From the NCBI GenBank assembly GCA_031273585.1, contig JAISRP010000272.1:1-5880 (forward strand): DNA of 5,880 bases. Reading direction: 5' to 3'. The notes under the pieces are model-generated. The model was not told where the DNA came from. It searched no databases and saw only the letters and a list, made by a program, of their open reading frames with translations. The DNA comes from Synergistaceae bacterium. GTDB lineage: Bacteria; Synergistota; Synergistia; Synergistales; Synergistaceae. Shown here piece after piece: positions 1 through 5,474 of this stretch. How positions within the stretch are numbered: the stretch's first letter is position 1; each line of letters opens with the position of its first letter. The position numbers and the translations under genes are program-made.

Positions 1-114
1 GAGGCGGTCAAGAAAATAGTGGCGGGCGAGTCGCTGCCCAAGATAACCTACTCCATCGAGGGAGTTTACCCGCAGGAAGTAGCGAAGGACGTAATCGACA
101 GCAGGCAGTACTGA
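1..114 (+). CDS. C-terminal end of a periplasmic-type sugar-binding protein (partial)
   Basis: The reading frame is open from the first base and ends at TGA 112-114, giving 37 residues; the start lies outside the window. The tail contains a lysine-rich helix start, AVKKIVAGESLPK, then a short strand and ends in DVIDSRQY. C-termini of CUT2 sugar-binding proteins (the LacI/periplasmic binding protein fold) commonly end this way, with a final R-x-Y or similar. Its position directly before the ATPase and permease genes matches the E. coli ytfQ-ytfR-ytfT-yjfF order, so a YtfQ-like solute receptor is the best inference. The fragment alone is too short to prove the family or to suggest a substrate. 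A strong hairpin starts about 20 bases after the stop, so this gene probably has its own transcript end or a stabilised 3' end, allowing more receptor than membrane components. Confidence 0.7.
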   Translation, partial: EAVKKIVAGESLPKITYSIEGVYPQEVAKDVIDSRQY

Positions 115-135
115 TCTACCGATTATAGCCGGAGT

Positions 136-184
136 CCGGCCGGAAATCGGGGTACGTCCCCGGATTTCCGGCCGGCGGAATTTT
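136..184 (+). terminator. Strong GC-rich hairpin with a short T run, 3' of the binding-protein gene
   Basis: The left arm at 136-152 pairs with the right arm at 158-175. This gives a 17-bp stem with one bulged G (162 or 163) and a 5-base loop (TACGT, 153-157). CGGAA and then TTTT (181-184) follow. The stem is very stable, but the T run is short and set back a few bases. It may therefore be an intrinsic terminator, a partial terminator, or a hairpin that protects the 3' end of the binding-protein mRNA, as seen between receptor and permease genes of other ABC sugar operons. Promoter-like sequence immediately downstream fits a transcript boundary here. Confidence 0.75.
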
Positions 185-197
185 GCTGATGGCAGTG

Positions 198-244
198 GCG
201 GCAAGGGTTTTAATCTTTACCCTTTAGGCTTATAATTTTAAATT
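198..244 (+). repeat. Upstream 47-bp tandem repeat, copy 1
   Basis: This is the first of two abutting 47-bp units upstream of ytfR. It differs from copy 2 by four transitions (positions 200, 205, 215 and 228) and by one missing and one extra T that cancel in length. It contains the core GTTTTAATCTTTACCC at 207-222, the -10-like TATAAT at 231-236, and a short palindrome, AATTTTAAATT, at 234-244. In this copy the core is flanked by an inverted pair, AAGGGT (203-208) and ACCCTT (219-224), separated by 10 bases. The repeat is read directly from the sequence; a regulatory role is inferred. Confidence 0.9.
207..236 (+). promoter_or_regulatory. Putative promoter P1 in repeat copy 1
   Basis: A perfect TATAAT (231-236) lies in an AT-rich stretch downstream of the hairpin. 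At a 16-18 base spacing, the only -35 candidates are TTTTAA or TTTAAT (208-214), which match TTGACA poorly. These bases lie inside the repeated GTTTTAATCTTTACCC core. The -35 region therefore overlaps a probable protein-binding site, which suggests a regulated promoter, either activator-dependent or repressible. The transcription start has not been observed. Confidence 0.5.
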
Positions 245-291
245 GCAGCAAAGGTTTAATTTTTACCCTTTAGACTTATAATTTTTAAATT
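245..291 (+). repeat. Upstream 47-bp tandem repeat, copy 2
   Basis: This is the second unit, directly abutting copy 1. Its core, at 254-268, reads GTTTAATTTTTACCC, one T shorter and with one C-to-T change relative to copy 1. TATAAT lies at 277-282, and AATTT-TT-AAATT at 280-291. Every substitution makes this copy more AT-rich. It ends 19 bases before the ytfR start codon, so a transcript starting just after its TATAAT would have a leader of only about 20 bases with room for the ribosome site. Confidence 0.9.
254..282 (+). promoter_or_regulatory. Putative promoter P2 in repeat copy 2, nearest ytfR
   Basis: A second perfect TATAAT (277-282) sits 46 bases after the first in the same sequence context. 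The -35 candidates GTTTAA or TTTAAT (254-260) are again weak and overlap the repeated core. Being closest to the gene, this is the more likely source of the ytfR-ytfT-yjfF-isomerase transcript. The two promoters may also work in tandem, since duplication copied the whole unit. Confidence 0.5.
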
Positions 292-298
292 ACTTTAT

Positions 299-304
299 GG
301 GGGA
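299..304 (+). promoter_or_regulatory. Ribosome binding site of ytfR
   Basis: GGGGGA lies 6 bases before the ATG at 311 and supports that start. A nearer ATG at 297 overlaps this site and is in a different frame, so it is not the start. Confidence 0.6.
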
Positions 305-310
305 ATTGCC

Positions 311-1837
311 ATGGAAGGGGCTCACGACATCCCAAGGGAGGATATCCTGCTCGAAGCCTCCGGAATCGACAAGATCTTTCCCGGAGTTCACGCCTTGAAG
401 CGCGTGAATTTCACCCTCAGGCGCGGCGAGGTTCACTCCCTGATGGGCGAGAACGGCGCGGGCAAGTCCACCCTCGTCAAGTGCCTCACCGGCGTCTACG
501 GCATCGACGGGGGCATCATAAAGTACCTGGGGCGCGAGATACGCCCCGAGTCCCCGCAGCACGCCATCTCCATCGGAATCAGCAGCGTCTACCAGGAGGT
601 GAACCTCTGCCCCAACCTGTCGGTCGCGGAAAATATCTTCGCCGGCAGGCAGCCGATGAGGGGGCCCTTCGTGGACTGGCGGTCGCTCGAGGAGCGCGCC
701 GGTAAAGTTCTCGAGAGGTTCGACATCAGCATCGACGTCAGGAGGTCCCTCGACTCGTACTCGATAGCGATACAGCAGATGATCGCAATCGCCCGGGCGC
801 TCGACATCTCGGCGCGGGTTCTGATATTGGACGAGCCGACGTCGTCGCTCGACAAGCTAGAGGTGGAAAAATTGTTCAGGATCGTGAGGTCGCTCCGGGA
901 CGACGGGATGGGGATAATATTCATCACCCACTTCCTCGATCAGGTGTACGAAATTTCGGACAGGATAACGGTCCTGCGGAACGGCGAGCTCGTGGGCTCG
1001 TACAGGACGGAGGACCTGCCAAAAATAGACCTCGTCACTAAGATGGTCGGCAAGGACTTCGACGAGCTCTCGAGCGTCTCCCGCGTGAGAGCGGGCGAGG
1101 CCCGCGACGTGATCATATCCCTCGAGGAGGTCTCGGCGTATCAATCCGTTGAAAACGTATCCCTCGAGATGAGGCGGGGGGAGGTCCTTGGGTTCGCGGG
1201 GCTGCTCGGGTCCGGCAGGACCGAGACCGCAAACCTGATGTTCGGGATCGAGCACAACAGCTCCGGCGCGATCAAGCTCAGGGGCACGGCCGTAAAGCTG
1301 TCCTCCCCAAAGGACGCGATACGCAACAGAATAGCCTTCTGCCCGGAGGACCGGAAGCGCGACGGCGTCATAGGCGAGCTCTCCGTGAGGGAGAACATTG
1401 TGCTGGCGCTCCAGGCCCGGCTCGGCATTTTTAAATACAGGACACTCAGGCAGCAGAACGAGCTCGCCGACAGGTACATAAAGCTGCTCGGCATTGCCAC
1501 CCCCGACGCTGAGAAAAAACTGGGCGACCTGTCCGGGGGCAACCAGCAGAAGGTCATACTGGCCCGCTGGCTCGCCACCGAGCCGGAGGTCATGCTCTTA
1601 GACGAGCCGACGCGCGGGATCGACGTCGGGGCGAAGGCCGAGATCATGAAGCTGACATTAGACCTCTGCAGGGAGGGGATGGCCATCGCCTTCATATCCT
1701 CGGAGCTCGACGAGATCGTGCGGATATCCAACAGGGTGATCGTCATGAGGGATCGCACGAAGATCGGGGAGATGGAGGAGGACGGGCTGGATCAGGAGAG
1801 CATCCTGAGGGCGATAGCGGGAGGCGTAGCGGTATGA
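311..1837 (+). CDS. ytfR: Sugar ABC transporter ATPase, CUT2 family (YtfR-like)
   Basis: This is the cytoplasmic ATPase that powers sugar import through the YtfT/YjfF channel. It has 508 residues, about the E. coli YtfR length (500), with two fused nucleotide-binding domains as is normal for CUT2. Domain 1 has Walker A GENGAGKST (46-54), a Q-loop glutamine in VYQEV (Q95), a degenerate signature around SIAIQQM (151-157), Walker B LILDEPTSSLD (171-181) and the switch histidine in ITHFLD (H207). Domain 2 has a degenerate Walker A, GLLGSGRTE (297-305), PEDRKRDG (345-352), the signature LSGGNQQK (407-414) and Walker B LLDEPTRGIDVGA (429-441), with SSE replacing the switch histidine. One intact and one degenerate ATP site is typical of this family. 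The sequence follows E. coli YtfR closely through FFPGVKAL-like, VYQEVNL and THFLDQVY segments. The TGA overlaps the ytfT ATG in ATGA (1834-1837). Function is secure; substrate is not. Confidence 0.95.
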   Translation: MEGAHDIPREDILLEASGIDKIFPGVHALKRVNFTLRRGEVHSLMGENGAGKSTLVKCLTGVYGIDGGIIKYLGREIRPESPQHAISIGISSVYQEVNLCPNLSVAENIFAGRQPMRGPFVDWRSLEERAGKVLERFDISIDVRRSLDSYSIAIQQMIAIARALDISARVLILDEPTSSLDKLEVEKLFRIVRSLRDDGMGIIFITHFLDQVYEISDRITVLRNGELVGSYRTEDLPKIDLVTKMVGKDFDELSSVSRVRAGEARDVIISLEEVSAYQSVENVSLEMRRGEVLGFAGLLGSGRTETANLMFGIEHNSSGAIKLRGTAVKLSSPKDAIRNRIAFCPEDRKRDGVIGELSVRENIVLALQARLGIFKYRTLRQQNELADRYIKLLGIATPDAEKKLGDLSGGNQQKVILARWLATEPEVMLLDEPTRGIDVGAKAEIMKLTLDLCREGMAIAFISSELDEIVRISNRVIVMRDRTKIGEMEEDGLDQESILRAIAGGVAV

Positions 1838-2898
1838 GTGGACTCGCTCGGAGGATGACCTCCTCGAAATTATTCTCGTCGCTGCTGGCGCTGTTTGTCA
1901 TCCTGCTGTTCAACGTGTTCCTGAACCCCGGATTTCTGTCAATCACCATAGTCAACGGGCACCTCTTCGGGCAGCTCATAGACATCTTGAACCGGTCGGT
2001 CCCGGTCATGATACTTGCGATCGGCATGACGCTCGTCATAGCGACCGGCGGCACGGACCTCTCATGCGGGGCGCTGCTGGCCCTGGCGGGCGCGGTGTCG
2101 ATATCCCTGATACGGGGGAGCTCCACAATATTGAACGCCGACACGGCCATGCCGTTCCCCGCGGTCATCGTCATCACCCTGGCCGTCACCGGCCTCTGCG
2201 GGCTGTGGAACGGGTTTCTGGTGGCTAAGCTGGGGATACAGCCCATAGTGGCGACCCTGATATTCATGACGGCGGGGCGCGGGATGGCGCAGCTCATAAC
2301 CGGCGCGCGCAACCTCACCACGAACTACGCCCCCTACTCGGTGATAGGCCAGGGGTGGCTCCTGCTCCTTCCGGTACCCATTTTCATCGCGGCCGGCGTT
2401 TTTCTGATAGTCTGGTATTTCGCGCGGCGCACGGCGTTCGGACTCTTCGTGGAGGCCGTGGGGGTCAACCCGTCGGCCGCCAGGTACTCGGGAATAAATT
2501 CGGGCCTCGTCATCATGATAGTCTACACCGTCTCGGGGCTTTGCGCCGGCGTCTCCGGCCTCATATACGCCTCCGGCATAATGTGCGCGGACGCCAATAA
2601 CGCCGGGCTGAACTACGAGCTCGACGCCATACTGGCCACCGTGCTGGGCGGCACCTCCATGACGGGCGGAAGGTTCTACCTCGGGGGCAGCGTCATAGGC
2701 GCGCTGATCATCATGGCGCTCACCAAGTCCATCTACGCGTTCGACGTCGCCCCGGAGAGCGCCTTGGTCGTCAAGGCGTTCGTGGTGGTGATCGTGGTCC
2801 TGATACAGTCGCCGTTTTTCAAGGCGCGCCTTGCCTCGTCCAGGGTCCGCAGGGGCCCCGGCGAGATAAAAAACAGCGGAGCGGGGGAGGCGTCATGA
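1834..2898 (+). CDS. ytfT: Sugar ABC transporter permease 1, CUT2 family (YtfT-like)
   Basis: An inner-membrane channel subunit of 354 residues, similar in length to E. coli YtfT. Hydrophobic segments lie roughly at residues 14-33, 56-71, 78-93, 109-131, 136-155, 175-197, 223-248, 264-295 (probably two) and 307-326. Family landmarks include HLFGQLIDILNRSVP (43-57), LAIGMTLVIATGG (61-73), GLWNGFLVAKLGIQP (123-137), AGRGMAQLITGA (147-158), EAVGVNPSAA (207-216), ADANNAGL (252-259) and ELDAILATVLGG (262-273), the last near the probable ATPase-coupling region. The usual GIDLSVG motif reads GTDLSCG (73-79) here, whereas the partner permease keeps GIDLSVG. A GGGAGG site at 1819-1824, 9 bases upstream, plus the ATGA overlap with ytfR support the ATG at 1834. 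The C-terminal 25 residues are polar and probably cytoplasmic. It is expected to pair with YjfF as a heterodimer. Confidence 0.94.
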   Translation: MSGLARRMTSSKLFSSLLALFVILLFNVFLNPGFLSITIVNGHLFGQLIDILNRSVPVMILAIGMTLVIATGGTDLSCGALLALAGAVSISLIRGSSTILNADTAMPFPAVIVITLAVTGLCGLWNGFLVAKLGIQPIVATLIFMTAGRGMAQLITGARNLTTNYAPYSVIGQGWLLLLPVPIFIAAGVFLIVWYFARRTAFGLFVEAVGVNPSAARYSGINSGLVIMIVYTVSGLCAGVSGLIYASGIMCADANNAGLNYELDAILATVLGGTSMTGGRFYLGGSVIGALIIMALTKSIYAFDVAPESALVVKAFVVVIVVLIQSPFFKARLASSRVRRGPGEIKNSGAGEAS

Positions 2899-3917
2899 AA
2901 AAAAAATTTTCCGTCGACCTCAAGTACATACCGGCGATCTCGGCCATCGTGCTTTTTTTCATAGCATACGCCATAGGGGGAGCGCTCTACGGGGACAGGG
3001 GCTTTCTGCGCCTCAGGACATTTACCAGCATCTTCACCGACAACGCGTACCTGGGGGTGTCGGCAGTCGGGATGACGCTCGTCATAATCTCGGGGGGCAT
3101 CGACCTCTCAGTCGGCTCGGTGGCAGCCCTGTCCACGATGCTGATCGCGTGGGGGACGGAGGTCCTCGGCGTGGACTCGGCCGTCATGATCCTCCTGGTC
3201 CTGCTGACCGGGACCCTGCTGGGCTTCCTCATGGGCATCCTGATCGACAAGTTCAGCGTGCCCCCGTTCATATCGACCCTCATCGGAATGTTTCTGGCCC
3301 GCGGCCTTTGTTTCATAATAAGCATACAGTCGATCACCATCAACGACCCGTTCTTTCGCTCGCTGGGCAGGTGGAAGATAAAGCTGCCTCAAAATTCGTA
3401 CATAAACCTGAGCGTGATCATCTACGCCGCGACGCTGATCGCCGGGATAGTCATAATGCAGCGCACCAGGTTCGGGCGCGGCATCTACGCGTTCGGCGGC
3501 AACAGGCAGTCCGCCACCCTCATGGGGCTGCCGACCTCGCGGATACAGATAGGGATATACACCTTCAACGGGTTCTGCTCGGCCCTCTCCGGGATACTTT
3601 TCGCCCTATACATGTTCTCGGGCTACGGACGGCACCTGTACGGCATGGAGCTGGACGTCATATCGTCCGTCGTAATCGGCGGGACGCTCCTCACCGGCGG
3701 GGTGGGATATCCGATCGGCTCGCTCTTCGGTATAATGATCTACAGCGTGATATTGAAGTTCATATCGTTCAACGGATCGCTCTCGTCATGGTGGACGAAG
3801 ATAGCGGTCGGCGTGCTCCTGCTCTTCTTCATAGTGATGCAGAGGGTCACGGTGGTTTTGGCGAACAGGAACAAGAGGCAATTGAGACAAAAAACGCAGG
3901 GGAGGACTGCACCATGA
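2895..3917 (+). CDS. yjfF: Sugar ABC transporter permease 2, CUT2 family (YjfF-like)
   Basis: The second channel subunit, 340 residues, near the E. coli YjfF length. Hydrophobic segments lie roughly at 11-31, 52-67, 73-89, 95-116, 122-144, 167-188, 215-241, 254-285 and 300-323. Landmarks match YjfF: FTDNAYLGVSAVGMT (47-61), ISGGIDLSVGS (65-75), RTRFGRGIYAFGGN (190-203), ELDVISSVVIGGTLLTGG (252-269) and the C-terminal LSSWWTKIAVG (296-306). The last is a good separator from other CUT2 permeases such as RbsC. The start is supported by GGGGGAGG (2883-2890), 4 bases upstream, and by the ATGA overlap with ytfT (2895-2898). The first codons, ATG AAA AAA AAA TTT, create a run of nine A and four T (2898-2910), which is notable in GC-rich DNA. 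The gene ends in another ATGA overlap with the isomerase gene. Confidence 0.94.
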   Translation: MKKKFSVDLKYIPAISAIVLFFIAYAIGGALYGDRGFLRLRTFTSIFTDNAYLGVSAVGMTLVIISGGIDLSVGSVAALSTMLIAWGTEVLGVDSAVMILLVLLTGTLLGFLMGILIDKFSVPPFISTLIGMFLARGLCFIISIQSITINDPFFRSLGRWKIKLPQNSYINLSVIIYAATLIAGIVIMQRTRFGRGIYAFGGNRQSATLMGLPTSRIQIGIYTFNGFCSALSGILFALYMFSGYGRHLYGMELDVISSVVIGGTLLTGGVGYPIGSLFGIMIYSVILKFISFNGSLSSWWTKIAVGVLLLFFIVMQRVTVVLANRNKRQLRQKTQGRTAP

Positions 3918-5401
3918 GTAATTTGCCGGAGGTGAGGCTCGGCATAGTGGCCGTCTCTCGCGACTGTTTCCCGAGCGCACTCAGCAGAAGACGGCTCGGC
4001 GCGGTTACAGCGGAGCTAGGGAAGATCAAGCCGGGCGTCGATTTCTTCGCCGCTGGCACGATCGTCGAGAACGAGACGGACGCACTGCGAGCCCTTGACG
4101 AGCTAAAAAGCGCCGGCGCAAACGCCCTGGTGGTCTATCTCGGCAACTTCGGGCCGGAGGGACCGGAGACGATGATGGCGGCAAAATTCGGCGGGCCCTC
4201 CATGTTCGCGGCGGCGGCCGAGGAGAGCGGCGAGGATCTCTTCGACGGGCGCGGGGACGCGTACTGCGGGATGCTCAACGCGTCGTACAACCTCGGACTT
4301 CGCGGGGTCAGGGCCTACATTCCCGAGTATCCGGTGGCGACCCCCCCTGGGGTGGCCTCCATGATAGCGGAGTTCGAGCCGATAGCCCGCGTAGTCATCG
4401 GAGTGAGGCGCCTCAAAATTTTCTCCTTCGGCCCGAGGCCCCACGACTTCCTTGCCTGCAACGCCCCGATCAAGCCCCTTTACGACCTCGGCGTGGAAAT
4501 TCAGGAGAACTCGGAGCTCGACCTGTACGCATCCTTCAACGACCACAGGGACGACTCTCGCATCGGGGGCCTGGCAAAAGAGATGGCCTCGGAGCTCGGG
4601 GAGGGCAACAGGCACCCAGGCGTCCTCGAACGGCTGGCGCAATACGAGATAACGCTGCTCGACTGGGCGGAGAGGAACAGGGGCGCGTCCCAGCACTTCG
4701 CGTTCGCCAACAAATGCTGGCCGGCGTTTCAGACCCAGTTCAGCTTCGTCCCCTGCTACGTCAACTCGCGCCTCGCGTCGCGCTTCATACCCGTGTCCTG
4801 CGAGACGGACATCTACGGCGCCCTCTCCGAGTACGTCATAGCCGCGGCGACCCAGGTCGCCCCGACATTGCTCGACATCAACAACACTGTCCCAGAGGAC
4901 ATGTTCAACGAGCATAAAGCCGCGATCGGCAACTTCAGGAACACCGACCTCTTCATGGGCTTCCACTGCGGAAACACGCCGTCGTGCCACCTTGTCGCGC
5001 CGGAGATGAAGTATCAGCTCATCATGAAGCGCTCCCTCGAACCGGAGGGAGAGCCAAATATCACGAGGGGCACGCTCGAGGGGACGATCAGGGGCGGGGA
5101 CGTCACAATATTCCGCCTGCAGTCGACCGCCGACGCCGAGCTCAAGAGCTACGTAGCCGAGGGGGCGGTCCTGGACGTCCCGCCCAGGTCCTTCGGGGGG
5201 ATAGGCGTATTTGCCATACCGGAGATGGGCCGTTTCTACAGGCACGTCCTGATAGGCAAGCGTTACCCGCACCACGCGGCCGTCGCGTTCGGACACGCGG
5301 GCAGGACCCTGTTCGCCGCAGCGAAGCTGCTGGGCGTGCGGGACGTGGCCTTCAACCAGCCCGCGGGGGTCCTCTACCCCGACGAAAACCCCTTCGCGTG
5401 A
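3914..5401 (+). CDS. L-fucose/L-arabinose isomerase-family protein (aldose-ketose isomerase)
   Basis: A cytoplasmic enzyme of 495 residues, expected to interconvert an aldose and its ketose using a divalent metal (usually Mn2+). It belongs to the FucI/AraA fold family. Its length is close to AraA (about 500) and shorter than FucI (about 590). It opens with [19 protein letters not shown] (9-27), a start typical of this subfamily. Candidate metal/catalytic residues are E297 in [13 protein letters not shown]321 in LLDINN, H351 in GFHCGN, and H453/H454 in [11 protein letters not shown]. This assignment rests on family patterns, not a computed alignment. Other conserved stretches are YLGNFGPE (75-82), [17 protein letters not shown] (171-187) and [11 protein letters not shown] (266-276). 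The ATG at 3914 is set by GGAGGA (3901-3906), 7 bases upstream, the ATGA overlap with yjfF, and the family N-terminus. The frame stays open far upstream, but that part is a shadow of yjfF. Coupling to an importer and nearness to a sugar kinase fit imported-sugar catabolism. The substrate, L-arabinose, L-fucose or another aldose, is undetermined. Confidence 0.88.
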   Translation: MSNLPEVRLGIVAVSRDCFPSALSRRRLGAVTAELGKIKPGVDFFAAGTIVENETDALRALDELKSAGANALVVYLGNFGPEGPETMMAAKFGGPSMFAAAAEESGEDLFDGRGDAYCGMLNASYNLGLRGVRAYIPEYPVATPPGVASMIAEFEPIARVVIGVRRLKIFSFGPRPHDFLACNAPIKPLYDLGVEIQENSELDLYASFNDHRDDSRIGGLAKEMASELGEGNRHPGVLERLAQYEITLLDWAERNRGASQHFAFANKCWPAFQTQFSFVPCYVNSRLASRFIPVSCETDIYGALSEYVIAAATQVAPTLLDINNTVPEDMFNEHKAAIGNFRNTDLFMGFHCGNTPSCHLVAPEMKYQLIMKRSLEPEGEPNITRGTLEGTIRGGDVTIFRLQSTADAELKSYVAEGAVLDVPPRSFGGIGVFAIPEMGRFYRHVLIGKRYPHHAAVAFGHAGRTLFAAAKLLGVRDVAFNQPAGVLYPDENPFA

Positions 5402-5409
5402 TTTTAGTG

Positions 5410-5434
5410 GCAGCACATGTTTTAATCTTTACCC
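5410..5434 (+). repeat. Third, partial copy of the upstream repeat, before the kinase gene
   Basis: The 16-base core GTTTTAATCTTTACCC (5419-5434) is identical to 207-222 in repeat copy 1. The flank GCAGCA (5410-5415) matches copy 2 (245-250). The similarity then stops: there is no TATAAT after it, and the left inverted arm is absent. It lies 8 bases after the isomerase stop codon, and 40 bases separate it from the kinase ATG, against 42 bases between the copy 2 core and the ytfR ATG. Recurrence in the same orientation before two genes of one pathway suggests a regulator site rather than chance. Confidence 0.8.
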
Positions 5435-5462
5435 CCGCTTCACCGGAGCGGAACAGACGATT

Positions 5463-5468
5463 GGAGGG
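5463..5468 (+). promoter_or_regulatory. Ribosome binding site fixing the kinase start
   Basis: GGAGGG lies 6 bases before the ATG at 5475. It favours that start over the in-frame ATG at 5496, whose nearest purine-rich stretch (GAGGG, 5489-5493) is only 2 bases away. The ATG at 5470 is out of frame. Confidence 0.7.
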
Positions 5469-5474
5469 CATGCT

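Noticed and set aside
198..291. CRISPR array or insertion-sequence end
   Set aside because: The two units abut with no spacer and no transposase or terminal inverted repeats are seen; it is a plain tandem duplication.
297..310. ATG at 297 as an alternative start of ytfR
   Set aside because: It is out of frame with ytfR and sits within the ribosome-site region; the ATG at 311 has proper spacing.
1141..2321. Antisense open frames opposite ytfR and ytfT
   Set aside because: Low-complexity Ser/Pro/Arg-rich translations with no motifs; the + strand genes explain the region fully.
3149..3913. In-frame open extension upstream of the isomerase, which would give a 750-residue protein
   Set aside because: It lies in another frame of yjfF, its translation is rich in Arg, His, Pro and Asp as expected of a GC-rich shadow, and the family N-terminus begins at 3914 with a good ribosome site.
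4342..4355. C-rich/G-rich inverted stretch inside the isomerase gene
   Set aside because: It is short, lies inside well-conserved coding sequence, and is accounted for by Thr-Pro-Pro-Gly codons.
4103..5416. Long antisense open frame (437 codons) opposite the isomerase
   Set aside because: The translation is an Arg/Val/Glu/Gly-rich shadow of a GC-rich gene, shows no recognisable family motif, and the sense frame has clear isomerase motifs.
5435..5451. Small hairpin CCGCT/AGCGG between the isomerase and the kinase, as a possible terminator
   Set aside because: The stem is only 5-6 bp and no T run follows, so there is no support for termination here.
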